Source: JAUWGC01 sp963753055 (GTDB lineage Bacteria > Bacteroidota > Bacteroidia > Bacteroidales > B18-G4). From it: 64,000 nucleotides of DNA. The notes beneath the pieces are model-generated. The model did no database searches, was not told the DNA's origin, and worked only from the letters and a program-made list of their open reading frames with translations. Shown here one piece after another: positions 8,878 through 18,660 of the stretch. The DNA lies in assembly GCA_963753055.1 (NCBI GenBank), contig CAVWAP010000001.1, forward strand, positions 310,001 through 374,000, in the 5' to 3' direction. The position numbers and the translations under genes were made by a program. Every line of letters begins with the position of its first letter. The first letter of the stretch is position 1.

Positions 8878-11232
8878 ATGATCAGAAATTATTTTAAAAT
8901 CGCCACAGCCATTCTTATGAAAGGGAAGATTTACTCTATTATAAGTATTGCAAGTCTGACTGCAGGGTTAGCTGTTTGTATTTTGCTGTTGTTGTATGTA
9001 ACGGACGAGTTAAGTTTTGACCGCTATCATCAAAAGGCAGATAATATTTATAGATTATGCCAGGAGGAACACCCTTATCAGGCTCCTGGAGCAGCCAGGT
9101 TGTTGATGGATAATTTACCGGAAATACAAAAGTCTGCCCGACTTTTACCCAGGGATAATATACTTGTTCAATTTGAAGATGATCGTTATAAAGAAGATTA
9201 TGTGGCCTGGGCTGATGCTGATCTTTTTGATATTTTCTCTTTTAAATTTAAATATGGGAATGCCGAAAATTCCTTGCAGCAACCCGGAACGGCCGTGATC
9301 TCTGCAAAAACTGCCCACAAGTACTTTGGCATTGAAGATCCTGTCGGGAAAATGTTGAAGGTCGAGAATGAATATGATTATATCATTACCGGCGTTATTG
9401 AAGATATTCCACATAATTCCCATTTTACCTTCGATATTTTTATGTCGCTTGAAGATGGAGATAAAATGTTTGACAGCGATTGGATGGAAAACTGGGGCTG
9501 GTGTAATTTCCTGGTTTATTTCGAGATGCAAGATGAGTTTTTACAAGCTCCATTGGAAGCAAAGATCTGTGAATTAATGAAAAGCACGACAGACTCTGAT
9601 GAGCCCGCATCAGTATATACACTTCAAAATCTTAAAGATATCCATCTCTATTCGGCTCACTTTCTTGGCGATATTCAACCTCAGAATAGCATTACTTATG
9701 TGTTGATTTTTTCAGCCATTGGCTTACTTATATTACTCATTGCATGTTTCAATTATATTAATCTGCTTACGGCAAGTGCAAGCACTCGGGGGACTGAAAT
9801 TGGCGTGAGAAAAGCTTTTGGAGCCTCTCGCAAGCAACTTGCAATGCAATACATTTCAGAATCAATCATAGTGATCATTATTTCATTATTCCTTTCTTTG
9901 GTATTGGTGAGCATTGGATTGCCCTTGTTTAATGATCTCTCCGGTAAAGATCTGTCATTTTCTATCATGGCACATATAAATATTGTTTTGAGTATTCTGG
10001 GAATAGTGCTGGTCGTAGGCATGCTGGCAGGATTCTACCCGGCTTTTGTCCTGTCTTATTATAATCCTACAAAAGCACTCAGGTCATCAAAGAATATGGC
10101 CGGTTCTAAGTTTCAACTCAAGAAAATACTTGTTGGTGCTCAATTCACAATTGTGATCGCTTTAATTGCCTGTGCAGGCGTAATGTTTCGTCAAATTAGT
10201 TTTATACAGAACAAAGAATTGGGTTTTGACAAGGAGGCGGTTATCACTGCTATTTTTGATTTTGGCGAAGAAGAAGAATATAATACACTAAAGCATGCGC
10301 TCCTAAGTGAAAGTTTTGTTACAAGCGTTTCGGTAGCCTCTCGTATTCCTTCGGGTTCTCTTAGTACTGTAGGTGTTGTACAAGTTGAAGGAACAACAGA
10401 ATTCATCGAAATACCGTATGTGCATGTAAATTTCGATTATTTCACAACTTTAGGCATTGAAGCAGTACAAGGGCGATTATTTTCAGATCAATTAAAAACG
10501 GATGTAACAGAATCTGTTATTCTAAATGAAGAGGCAGTAAAACATTTGGGAATAGAGGGCAACCCCATAGGACAAACACTTAGATGTATTTGGCCGAAAG
10601 CAACCCGACACATCGTAGGAGTTATTGGCGATGTTTACTTTGAACCGCTTTATAATAAAGTTAAACCTACAGTGTTTTTGATTTATTATCCATGGGTATA
10701 TCATCTGATTGTTAAAGTAAAATCCTATGATGCTGTTGGCTCAATGAAGACAGTTACAGACATCTGTCAAACTTATTATCCTGGAGAAGTAATAGAATTT
10801 AGTTTCCTTGACAATATACTTCAGCAACGCTATCAAAAGGATACAAAAACTTTTCAATTGATGGGATATTTTGCTGTATTAGCGATTATACTGGCGTGCA
10901 TTGGCCTCATGGGCATGGTATCATTTATTCTGACAAGGCGAACCAAAGAAATTGGTATTCGCAAAGTGAACGGAGCCACCGTTTTTGAAATTATACGTAT
11001 GCTTAATATGAGTTTTTTAAGATGGATTGGCATCGCTTTCGTGATTGCAACTCCGATATCCTATTATGCTATGGATAAATGGCTGGCCAATTTTGCTTAT
11101 CAAACAGCACTAAGCTGGTGGGTATTTGCATTGTCAGGAATTATAACCCTTGTCATTGTTTTACTCACAGTGAGCTGGCTTACATATCGGGCTGCACGCC
11201 GGAACCCGATCGAGGCTTTGAGGTACGAATAA
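8878..11232 (+). CDS. FtsX/MacB-like ABC permease, duplicated form
   Basis: 784 residues, the usual length for the Bacteroidota double-FtsX permease. An N-terminal helix (about 20-42) is followed by a periplasmic MacB_PCD domain, an FtsX module with three helices (about 280-400) containing EIGVRKAFGAS, a second helix and periplasmic domain (about 420-640), then a second FtsX module with KEIGIRKVNGAT (about 690) and the family C-terminus ARRNPIEALRYE. It works with the ATPase encoded just upstream. Start ATG at 8878. Substrate unknown. Confidence 0.93.
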   Translation: MIRNYFKIATAILMKGKIYSIISIASLTAGLAVCILLLLYVTDELSFDRYHQKADNIYRLCQEEHPYQAPGAARLLMDNLPEIQKSARLLPRDNILVQFEDDRYKEDYVAWADADLFDIFSFKFKYGNAENSLQQPGTAVISAKTAHKYFGIEDPVGKMLKVENEYDYIITGVIEDIPHNSHFTFDIFMSLEDGDKMFDSDWMENWGWCNFLVYFEMQDEFLQAPLEAKICELMKSTTDSDEPASVYTLQNLKDIHLYSAHFLGDIQPQNSITYVLIFSAIGLLILLIACFNYINLLTASASTRGTEIGVRKAFGASRKQLAMQYISESIIVIIISLFLSLVLVSIGLPLFNDLSGKDLSFSIMAHINIVLSILGIVLVVGMLAGFYPAFVLSYYNPTKALRSSKNMAGSKFQLKKILVGAQFTIVIALIACAGVMFRQISFIQNKELGFDKEAVITAIFDFGEEEEYNTLKHALLSESFVTSVSVASRIPSGSLSTVGVVQVEGTTEFIEIPYVHVNFDYFTTLGIEAVQGRLFSDQLKTDVTESVILNEEAVKHLGIEGNPIGQTLRCIWPKATRHIVGVIGDVYFEPLYNKVKPTVFLIYYPWVYHLIVKVKSYDAVGSMKTVTDICQTYYPGEVIEFSFLDNILQQRYQKDTKTFQLMGYFAVLAIILACIGLMGMVSFILTRRTKEIGIRKVNGATVFEIIRMLNMSFLRWIGIAFVIATPISYYAMDKWLANFAYQTALSWWVFALSGIITLVIVLLTVSWLTYRAARRNPIEALRYE

Positions 11233-11276
11233 TGTTTATGAAAAATAACTGGTAGCAGGATTCAGTAAAATCTTTA

Positions 11277-11762
11277 TTGAAAAGGGGAATTGTAGTTGAG
11301 AAAATGGCAAAAACATTAAAAGTTAACAAATCAAGCTTTTATTGGCACTTTAAAACCAAGAAGGAATTTATTAACCAGTTGATTATGTTTTGGAAAGAAA
11401 AGGAAACTGACCGTATATTAAGCTTAACGAACGATAAGAAATCAGGCCTGGAGAAATTCAAAGCACTTATACCTCTGATATATAAACAAGATCCTTTTTT
11501 AGATTTTGTATTCTATTTGAAAAGGTACGCAAGAAAAGAAAAAGAGATTCAAAAAATTATAGATGATATTGACAAGCAGAGAATAGATTATGCATGTAAC
11601 CTCATACAAGATATGGGTTATTCGAAGCAGGAAGCAAAAATTATAGCAAGTTCTTTACATAAGCATTTTATAGGGTATCACGAAGTTATCAGGTATAAGG
11701 AACAAAGCATTGATTATGTGGAAGAGGTTGAATTAGAGTTAAAACAATTCATAAAATATTAG
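11277..11762 (+). CDS. TetR-family regulator, shortened N-terminus
   Basis: 161 residues. The helix-turn-helix VEKMAKTLKVNKSSFYWHF is a clear TetR DNA-binding motif, but it begins at about residue 7. The usual 12-15 residues of helix 1 are missing, and the frame meets a TAG at 11253 with only a TTG or later ATG as start. The C-terminal ligand domain looks complete. It may be a truncated, non-functional regulator or may start at an unusual codon. It lies 44 bases behind the ABC permease, so it may be co-transcribed. Confidence 0.65.
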   Translation: MKRGIVVEKMAKTLKVNKSSFYWHFKTKKEFINQLIMFWKEKETDRILSLTNDKKSGLEKFKALIPLIYKQDPFLDFVFYLKRYARKEKEIQKIIDDIDKQRIDYACNLIQDMGYSKQEAKIIASSLHKHFIGYHEVIRYKEQSIDYVEEVELELKQFIKY

Positions 11763-11852
11763 TAGGGCAATTATAATAAACACATTGATATTGTTTGCTG
11801 TTGCTTTGCTCTTAAACTTTATGTCACTTTCGTCTTGCACACGACAAAAAAT

Positions 11853-12338
11853 ATGAAATACACAGCACTTATAATAGCAATTGGGTTTCTTGGCTTCTTG
11901 AACTACAGTCAAGCCCAGGAATTAGACAATTCAAAAAAACAATTAATTGAGATTAGAGAAGTATTAACAAATTTCCAAAACGGATACGACAATAGAGATA
12001 CATCAAAAATCGAAGCGTTTCTTCAAATGTTTTCCGATGACATCAAATATATAGGAATTGCTTCACATGAATTTTTTAGTGGGAAGGAGAGTGTCAGAGA
12101 TTTGACACTTTGGGACTGGATTAAATGGTTTGACTTAAAAATCCCGGTTGACGAAGCAGATATTCGAACAGCTAACAATGTAGCATGGTTTGAAGTTATT
12201 GGTGAATCCGGTCCATGGAAAGATGGAAAAACCTATGAGATCAGATTGGTTGGTTCATTGATAAAAACTAAAGATAATTGGCTGTTTAAGCAGATATGTT
12301 TTTCATATCCTGCACCACTAAAGATTGTTAAACAATAA
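11853..12338 (+). CDS. Secreted NTF2/SnoaL-like protein
   Basis: 161 residues from the ATG at 11853, which gives a clean signal peptide (cut near YSQAQ). The mature part has the NTF2-like pattern of SnoaL_3/DUF4440 proteins: a long first helix (LTNFQNGYDNRDTSKIEAFL), then sheets ending in NWLFKQICFSY. NTF2-like cones bind small ligands or act as isomerases/cyclases; nothing here fixes a role. It precedes another NTF2-like secreted protein by 11 bases and an esterase, suggesting a three-gene periplasmic unit. Confidence 0.75.
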   Translation: MKYTALIIAIGFLGFLNYSQAQELDNSKKQLIEIREVLTNFQNGYDNRDTSKIEAFLQMFSDDIKYIGIASHEFFSGKESVRDLTLWDWIKWFDLKIPVDEADIRTANNVAWFEVIGESGPWKDGKTYEIRLVGSLIKTKDNWLFKQICFSYPAPLKIVKQ

Positions 12339-12349
12339 ATTAATTTATT

Positions 12350-12811
12350 ATGAATTTGCTAAAATCAAAATTAATTACGCTTGCCATCTTACTAATGTCT
12401 ATGTGCATATCAGCACAATCAGCAAAAGACACACTTGCCATCAAAGAAACAACCTTGAATTACATCGAAGGATATTTCTATAAAGATGCACAAAGGATGG
12501 AAGAAGCATTGCATCCAGAATTGGTTAAAAGAAGTATCCAGAAAACAAAAGACGGATATGAGTTTGTAGTAAACCGTGGTGCCTCATTTATGATCATGGC
12601 AGCGGCAAACAATACCAACAGACATGCTGCAAACCCGGAAGAGCCAATCGAATCAATTGTTGAGATATATGATATTGTTGGAAATGCCGCAACGGTCAAA
12701 GTATCAACAAATCAATATGATTTTATTGACTATTTACATATTGGGCGATATTATGGTGAGTGGAAAATAGTAAATGTTTTTTGGGCTAGTCCACCTAAAG
12801 AAGAAAAATAG
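12350..12811 (+). CDS. Secreted NTF2-like protein (putative lumazine-binding type)
   Basis: 153 residues with a signal peptide (cut near CISAQ). The motif TTLNYIEGYFYKDAQRMEEA followed by LHPELVKR, and the ending YGEWKIVNVFW, match the putative lumazine-binding NTF2 group (Lumazine_bd_2). Ligand binding is not proven for the family. It sits between another NTF2-like protein and an esterase-like gene, all read rightward with gaps of 11 and 30 bases. Confidence 0.8.
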   Translation: MNLLKSKLITLAILLMSMCISAQSAKDTLAIKETTLNYIEGYFYKDAQRMEEALHPELVKRSIQKTKDGYEFVVNRGASFMIMAAANNTNRHAANPEEPIESIVEIYDIVGNAATVKVSTNQYDFIDYLHIGRYYGEWKIVNVFWASPPKEEK

Positions 12812-12841
12812 AACAGCTTGCCCCGTCAAATAATTGAAGAC

Positions 12842-13894
12842 ATGAAGTTAACATTAATCTTAGCACTCATACTGATGTGTGTACAAAATTCATACACACA
12901 GGACATTTTTGAATTGCCTTATGAGCCCCTGGACAAAGCGTTCAGCAGTTTCACTGAAACCCTTAAGGAAATAGATGAAAGCGATTATCAGGCTTCTATT
13001 GATCTATGCATTGAGGCGCTTGAAAAGTATCAGGATATGAATATCAGAAATAAGCTGATATATTGGGAATTATCCTTCCATTATGCCAGTCTGAAACAAT
13101 ACGATAAGTGTTTTGATATACTAAAACTCGGGCAAGAAGAAGGCCTGTTCTATTATACCAGAACAACTGACAATGTTTTCCCTCCTTATCTTAAAGAATT
13201 GGAAAAGCTTGATGGATATGAAGCATTTATAGCTAAAAATACGGAGCTAAAAGATGCTGCCAATAAGCATAAATCTTTCGAGTTTATGGTTCAGCTTCCA
13301 CTTGACTATGATAAGAAGAAAGACTATCCTTTAATGCTGATTATGCATGGAGGGATTGGAAGCATTCCCAATTTACAATACAGTTATCAATCAGAAAAGC
13401 TGCAAAAAGATTTTCTTGTAGTTTATACACAAGGAGATATTTTTTTTGGCTCATATTCAAGAGCTTATGATCGAGAAACCTGGAGGTCCCAAATGAAAGA
13501 TGTCTACCGACAAATCATTACGGAATATCCTATCGATACAACTCAGATCATACTGGCTGGTCCTTCTGCCGGCGCTTACCGTTCTTTATTACTTGGACTA
13601 AATAATGATATTCCGGCGAAAGGATTGCTCTTATCTTTTGCCGTATACCCCAGAGAGACTGACAGCACATTGTTTATTCAGGCGGCAGAAAAAGGGCTTA
13701 AGGTGGCGCTGCTTTGCGGCGAAAATGATTGGGCGATAGAACAGCAAAAAAAACTGGGATATTACCTTGATAAATATGGTATAGAGAATCGTTTTGTGGT
13801 CTTCCCGGAGGAAGGACATGGGTTTCCGGATAACTGGTCTTATTACATGGATACTTCCATTGAGTATATTTTAATGGACGAAGGAACGAATTAA
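12842..13894 (+). CDS. Secreted alpha/beta-hydrolase (esterase-like)
   Basis: 350 residues from the ATG at 12842, with a signal peptide (cut near NSYTQ). An N-terminal helical part with TPR-like features (about 35-140) precedes an alpha/beta-hydrolase domain: oxyanion segment LIMHGG, nucleophile elbow AGPSAGAYR, acid in CGENDWA and histidine in EEGHGFP. This looks like esterases of the feruloyl/PHB-depolymerase group. Third gene after two NTF2-like secreted proteins. Substrate unknown. Confidence 0.8.
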   Translation: MKLTLILALILMCVQNSYTQDIFELPYEPLDKAFSSFTETLKEIDESDYQASIDLCIEALEKYQDMNIRNKLIYWELSFHYASLKQYDKCFDILKLGQEEGLFYYTRTTDNVFPPYLKELEKLDGYEAFIAKNTELKDAANKHKSFEFMVQLPLDYDKKKDYPLMLIMHGGIGSIPNLQYSYQSEKLQKDFLVVYTQGDIFFGSYSRAYDRETWRSQMKDVYRQIITEYPIDTTQIILAGPSAGAYRSLLLGLNNDIPAKGLLLSFAVYPRETDSTLFIQAAEKGLKVALLCGENDWAIEQQKKLGYYLDKYGIENRFVVFPEEGHGFPDNWSYYMDTSIEYILMDEGTN

Positions 13895-13934
13895 TTTGAA
13901 TAGGTGAAAAAAACAAAACTTTAAATTATTAATT

Positions 13935-16649
13935 ATGAAAACACTTTTGCAACTCACGCTGATCTTTGTTTTATGTTCAACTTATGCTACTGCTCAGCAG
14001 ATCAGCCTGATGAATGACAAAACCGGTCAGCCGTCCTATGTTTTTATGACCCTCCCTGACACAACTTATGTACATCATTTTAAAGGAGAAATTCCTGAAC
14101 ATATCTCCTTTGGAGATAAATACGAGTGTTCCCCAGGGAGCTTTTTTGACAGAAATCCTTCAGGCAGCAATAATTTTCGAAATGCTCAGCTGGATTCTAT
14201 CGAACCCGGGATTCTTCCTGAAGCAGACCTGCCTTACAAGGTAAAATATTCCAATGACGGTTCCAGGATAGTAATGATCTATCATCACAGCAATAATGTA
14301 GTTGTTTATGATGCCGGAGACCTGAGTATCCTGGCAGATATTAATGTTGGAAAAGGACCAGAGGATCTTTTTGTGAGTGACAACCGCATATATGTTGCCT
14401 GTTATTATTCAGGTGATATTTATGTGATCAGCCTGGATGATTATTCCATTGAAGATCATTTTGATGTTTATCCCTATCCCAGTGTTATAGAGGTAAACCA
14501 GTACGAAGATATTATATATATTGGCTTTGATATAGCAGGGCATTCAGAATCGGCTCGTATGGCCGCTTACGGGCTGAGCGCACATAATAAACTTTGGGAA
14601 AGCAATTTGCCTTTCATTCAACAGGTTACTGCAGAAGGTAATATCGGCCGTAGAATATATACCATATCCCGTTTTGAGTTGATCGGGAACGATCAGTATA
14701 TTGCCTGCCTGGAAACTCCGGGAAGGTTTGTACTTATTATTGACGCAATCTCAGGCGATCTGGTCAAAACCTTTACCTGGCCTCAAGAAAATGTTGCTAA
14801 CCTGACCCCTTCTGTGACTAAAGACACCTTATTTGCTCAATCATGGTCATCGGATTCCTTATTCTTCTACAAGATAGATTCTTATACCCACCAGGTTTTG
14901 AATTCCATAAGGATACCCAAACCTCATCCCATGCCTGCATCCTATATGTGGCAGGATAATCTTGCAGCAAATTATAGTGGTACTAAAATGTTCCTGGAGG
15001 TGCTAAATTTAGATTTTGATGGTATAGCAGTTTTGGTAGATTTTGAAACGCATGACTATAAGGTCATTGAACAGGGATTTAATAGTATATTCCAGATTAA
15101 TATAATACAATCCTTTGATAAAAGATTCGTGATATCCATGGCTGATGATCACAGGATATTTGATTTTGAACTGGAGGATTATACATATTTCTTTAATAAT
15201 CTTCCATTGAGTGCATATTATAAATATAAGGTAATCGCTCCCTCTCCTGTTTCATATGAATTTGCCTGGGGTGATTATATGGGTAACCGTTATTGTACCA
15301 GTATTAAGAGTAATGAGCTTGTAAACATTTTTAACTACGATGATCCCACTGATCTTACAATAACCGAGAGTACTATTTGTGGTGTGCTTCCCGAGGCAGA
15401 TCTGACTGAAACTGCAGAATGGAACAGCAAGAATGAGAAGCTCATAACGGCCAATCCGCTTTCCGGGAGTATCAGTATTATAGATGTGAACACCTATGAG
15501 GTGGATACTATCCTGGATATGGAAGGGATAAGCTCAGTAAAACAGGTAAATGACGACCAGCTTTTAATGGGAGGAAAAGACTACCCATATCTCTTATTGT
15601 TTGATATCCCTTCACTTAGTGTGATCAAGCAGTTTAACCTTACGGATGCTTATGTGATCATTCCTTCACCGGATCCGCAATATGCATATGCATTCAGCCG
15701 CTCAGATGAAAAACTGGTAAAGATAAAGCTTGATGGAGCGAACAGCAAAATCGAAAAAACCTTAATTATTCTGGATGGATCAGCATTATATCTGAACTGG
15801 GAACACATATACTATCCGGAGATCAGTCCGGATGGTAAATATATAGTATTGAGCCAGGATCACACAGCTATTATCATTGATACGGAGACCCTGGAAGTTG
15901 TAAGCAATGTATCACTAATGGGCGATTATATGCACGACATGGCATTTACCGATGACAGTAAACGTTTATGTATAGCATATTGGTATAATGTTCCATATTT
16001 CGATATTGTTTTCCTTGATGGAGAAAACTCTTACCTTGAAAATACTGTGTATGCCGGGGATGGCAAAGGCGGGATGTCAGTAGAATATAATCACGTAGAC
16101 GGGAAATTCTATATCGCCAGGAAAAGTGACATATGGGTAGTGGAGCCAACAACAGGCACAGTGGAAGATACGATCAATTACAATCCTATTGACAATCAAG
16201 TTCAAATATGTATTGACCCCCAGGGTAAACCCATTGTGAACACATTCAGATCTATTTATCATGATGGTACGGAATACTTTTTAGGAGAACCCACGCGCCC
16301 CATGCATGTGGATTACCTCAGTAATAAATGCATAATCCCCAGTCCAGGGCCGGACAGGGTATATATTCTGGATCTACTCACAACGGAAATGCACGAAATT
16401 CCTATTGTGAAAGCGAAGGATCATATCACTGTATATCCAAATCCTGCCAGTGATCACATGACTATCAAATCAGGAAAGCTTATAAAACGATTACAGTTGC
16501 TGAACAATAATGGAGAACTGCTTCTAGATAGGGAATATAATCATTCGGTAGTGACGATTGGATTAGGTGAATATCCTGACGGGATTTATTTTGTGAAGGT
16601 TTATAGAGGAGATGGGGTTGAGAGTAGGAAGGCTGTGGTTGTGAGATAG
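13935..16649 (+). CDS. Large secreted beta-propeller protein with T9SS sorting domain
   Basis: 904 residues. Signal peptide (1-20), then a long run of WD/YVTN-like repeats, seen as recurring blocks such as VVYDAGDLSILADINVGKGP, SIIDVNTYEVDTILDM and IIIDTETLEVVSNV, followed by a type-A sorting domain from about residue 825 (VYPNPASDHMTIKS ... YPDGIYFVKVY). It should cross the outer membrane by T9SS and be displayed or released. A paralogue with the same plan lies at 44437-46995. The role is unknown; propellers often mediate binding. Confidence 0.88.
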   Translation: MKTLLQLTLIFVLCSTYATAQQISLMNDKTGQPSYVFMTLPDTTYVHHFKGEIPEHISFGDKYECSPGSFFDRNPSGSNNFRNAQLDSIEPGILPEADLPYKVKYSNDGSRIVMIYHHSNNVVVYDAGDLSILADINVGKGPEDLFVSDNRIYVACYYSGDIYVISLDDYSIEDHFDVYPYPSVIEVNQYEDIIYIGFDIAGHSESARMAAYGLSAHNKLWESNLPFIQQVTAEGNIGRRIYTISRFELIGNDQYIACLETPGRFVLIIDAISGDLVKTFTWPQENVANLTPSVTKDTLFAQSWSSDSLFFYKIDSYTHQVLNSIRIPKPHPMPASYMWQDNLAANYSGTKMFLEVLNLDFDGIAVLVDFETHDYKVIEQGFNSIFQINIIQSFDKRFVISMADDHRIFDFELEDYTYFFNNLPLSAYYKYKVIAPSPVSYEFAWGDYMGNRYCTSIKSNELVNIFNYDDPTDLTITESTICGVLPEADLTETAEWNSKNEKLITANPLSGSISIIDVNTYEVDTILDMEGISSVKQVNDDQLLMGGKDYPYLLLFDIPSLSVIKQFNLTDAYVIIPSPDPQYAYAFSRSDEKLVKIKLDGANSKIEKTLIILDGSALYLNWEHIYYPEISPDGKYIVLSQDHTAIIIDTETLEVVSNVSLMGDYMHDMAFTDDSKRLCIAYWYNVPYFDIVFLDGENSYLENTVYAGDGKGGMSVEYNHVDGKFYIARKSDIWVVEPTTGTVEDTINYNPIDNQVQICIDPQGKPIVNTFRSIYHDGTEYFLGEPTRPMHVDYLSNKCIIPSPGPDRVYILDLLTTEMHEIPIVKAKDHITVYPNPASDHMTIKSGKLIKRLQLLNNNGELLLDREYNHSVVTIGLGEYPDGIYFVKVYRGDGVESRKAVVVR

Positions 16650-16758
16650 ATTAATATTATTTAATGGGTAGTATGTCAATATGTTATTCTTTACGAGTTA
16701 GAACTACCTGAGTTCAAAATCTGGTAAGATTGCTTGTCATATTAACCCATTGCCCCGG

Positions 16759-18054
16759 CTAAAATGTTTCCTGCCCTGAAAAATAAAAACCCTGCGACTT
16801 TGTCCCAATGGCAAAGTCCAGGTTGATATTCGTCCTGAAGTACTTGTTTACCATTACCCTGATACCAAAGCCGACAGCGGGTTGTACATGTTCAAATAAT
16901 CCGACGCCTTTAAGAGGGTAATCTGTGGTTGTAGCGTTGACGAATACTACCCCGCCAAGGATCTTTGAGCACTGTGAAATGGGGAAACGCCATTCGACTT
17001 CTCCGTAAACTATATTTTTCCCTCTGTACCTTCCGTTCACATATCCCCTGCCGGATCGGGCCCGTTGGTCGCCCCCCAGGGCAGGCAATGTGAGATAAGG
17101 CATGTCGCCCGTCAGGTTGAATTCTCCGAACAGCCAGAAAGCAATAAGATGACGGGGCATCTTCTCCGACAAGCCGACATAGGTCCTGAATTCTGCCAGC
17201 AGGTGCGAGGCATCCTGGTCACTGCCGAGAAACTTGAAATAATACCTGTAGTTTAAATTGAAATAATACCCCTCGTAAGGATTGATCTGGCTGTCGCGCG
17301 AATCAAAAACAAAGTTGAGGCTCAGGCCGGATAAGGTATAGTCAGAAGTATTGTAATCATAATTATCGGAATAAAAATAATGGGGAGTGCTAAGCACTGG
17401 TGTGGTATCCAGTTTAAGCTTTTCATCTTCGATGGCATAGTAGCGGTCTAAATGATATCCGATACCCGCGTATAGATGTCCTTTTATCTTTCTGTTCACG
17501 ATCTGGTGAAACCTGATGTAATTGAATTTCATGTCAAATGAAACCGAATCATCAGGCCCGCCTTGTCCCTCCCAGTGAAGTTCAGAGGGCACACCGCCTG
17601 ATTCCGGTGCATTGCTTCCCAGGCCATAGGTGGGCTGGCTGTAGATATAAAACCGCCAGTCGCCCTGCAGAAAGTACTTATTATCATTCAGGAAAATGTT
17701 TGGCTTCACAAAAGAGATCAATTGTTGTTTGCTAGTAACTGCCACTGTGAATGGCGCGCTTGACACCCTGGTGCTGGCCTTGTCTCCCATGAACCAGGCA
17801 AATGAGCCGCCAACTCCCAGCACAAATCCATTCGTTGGATTGGAACTGATATTTGGCAGGATCAGCGCCATGAAGTCTTTTTGGGGTTTTTTCTTCTTGT
17901 CTTTTTTCCTGATGAGGTCCCCGATGGATTGTTGTTCACATTCAGGTTGAAATTTCCTGATCCGCTTCTCCTTTGCACCGGTCTCATCCTGGGCCAGGCA
18001 GGTATTGCAGGCCAGCATAGCTATGCTCATGATTGACAGGAGGATGTTTTTCAT
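16759..18054 (-). CDS. Omp85/BamA-like outer-membrane barrel
   Basis: 431 residues with a signal peptide (cut near CLAQ). After a basic linker (KKDKKKKPQKD), the rest is an aromatic-rich beta-barrel of the bacterial surface antigen type: the pair FDSRDSQINPYEGYYF, the lid-like stretch RGYVNGRYRGKN and GGVVFVNA follow the order seen in Omp85 barrels. No POTRA domains are present, as in the short Bacteroidota forms often annotated as BamA/TamA-like. It ends in FSGQETF with the terminal Phe typical of outer-membrane proteins. Single gene; function unknown. Confidence 0.85.
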   Translation of the reverse strand: MKNILLSIMSIAMLACNTCLAQDETGAKEKRIRKFQPECEQQSIGDLIRKKDKKKKPQKDFMALILPNISSNPTNGFVLGVGGSFAWFMGDKASTRVSSAPFTVAVTSKQQLISFVKPNIFLNDNKYFLQGDWRFYIYSQPTYGLGSNAPESGGVPSELHWEGQGGPDDSVSFDMKFNYIRFHQIVNRKIKGHLYAGIGYHLDRYYAIEDEKLKLDTTPVLSTPHYFYSDNYDYNTSDYTLSGLSLNFVFDSRDSQINPYEGYYFNLNYRYYFKFLGSDQDASHLLAEFRTYVGLSEKMPRHLIAFWLFGEFNLTGDMPYLTLPALGGDQRARSGRGYVNGRYRGKNIVYGEVEWRFPISQCSKILGGVVFVNATTTDYPLKGVGLFEHVQPAVGFGIRVMVNKYFRTNINLDFAIGTKSQGFYFSGQETF

Positions 18055-18075
18055 TTTCTTTATTTTATTTACAGT

Positions 18076-18252
18076 TTATTGATCACTAATCTTTTGAACT
18101 GCCGGCAAAGCATACAAAGGATCGAGTACACCCGGTTCAGGCCAGTAAAGGCGAGCCGTCATCATTGTATTTCATTCCTTCGGTTGCACTGCCGATCACA
18201 TAACGGTCGATCTCATTTTCGATAAACATGTTCTGCAGTAACAGGTGGCCGG
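18076..18252 (-). pseudogene. Remnant of a DUF1254/DUF1214 protein
   Basis: Reading leftward, one frame gives IENEIDRYVIGSATEGMKYN, resembling the IxRYxIGDRTxGLKYNxDGS block of DUF1214, and a shifted frame gives MTARLYWPEPGVLDP followed by ALPAVQ and a stop, the usual RLYWPKPexLDG...PPAV end of that family. The residues between these blocks and the whole N-terminal part are gone, so this is a decayed C-terminal fragment. Confidence 0.6.
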
Positions 18253-18469
18253 TGGAGTTTTATCCGGATCATATATTGAATAACCGAAATCAAATATAAA
18301 CAAAATCGATTTAACTTGGTGTCATCATACAAAGCATTCGTTTCCTGAGTTGACTTTTACATCCAGCATTTGTTATTGACTGCCTTAATCTTCACGTTTA
18401 AGAATATCAATGTATTTGATCAACACCTCACTTTTTGCTGAAAAACCATTATCTATGCAATCCCAAATT

Positions 18470-18583
18470 CAGTGAACACTGAGCACTGAACAGAAAACAA
18501 CATTGTACATTGTAAATTGTAAACTGTAAATTTTCCGGGGTGTGGCCCTTCGACATAGCTCGGGACTGGCTCCGTTGCTTAGC
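18470..18583. repeat. GTGAACACTGAGCACTG / GTAAATTG arrays followed by a tRNA-Pro-like piece
   Basis: Short-period repeats (18470-18535) run directly into CGGGGTGTGGC (18536-18546), which matches the tRNA-Pro start, and then into an insert (CCTTCGACATAGCTCGGGAC...) ending in GCTTAGC, a degenerate form of the D-arm GGTTAGC. Same arrangement as near 4826-4883 and 33566-33632. Confidence 0.65.
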
Positions 18584-18584
18584 T

Positions 18585-18640
18585 TTCTTAAAACTTTTTC
18601 GGATTTTTTCTTGGCTAATTTTGTCAGGGCTGACAAAATT
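18585..18640. repeat. TTCTTAAAAC...TTTTGTCA repeat, copy 2, with palindromic end
   Basis: Matches 4951-5002. It ends in a perfect 11-bp inverted repeat (AATTTTGTCAG-GG-CTGACAAAATT, 18617-18640). It includes TAATTTTG, a good match to the Bacteroidota -7 box, though no rightward gene follows. Confidence 0.65.
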
Positions 18641-18660
18641 ATTCTTTGATACATCTATAC

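Larger units (their letters stand above)
18256..18660. other. Spacer with repeats and no supported gene
   Basis: A short leftward open stretch ending ...LIKYIDILKRED is visible near 18380-18440, but it has no start or recognisable domain. The rest is the GTAAATTG array, a tRNA-Pro-like piece and a composite repeat, described separately. Confidence 0.5.

Noticed and set aside
18608..18625. Functional rightward promoter at TAATTTTG
   Set aside because: Good -7 match but the next genes run leftward and the box is part of a dispersed repeat.
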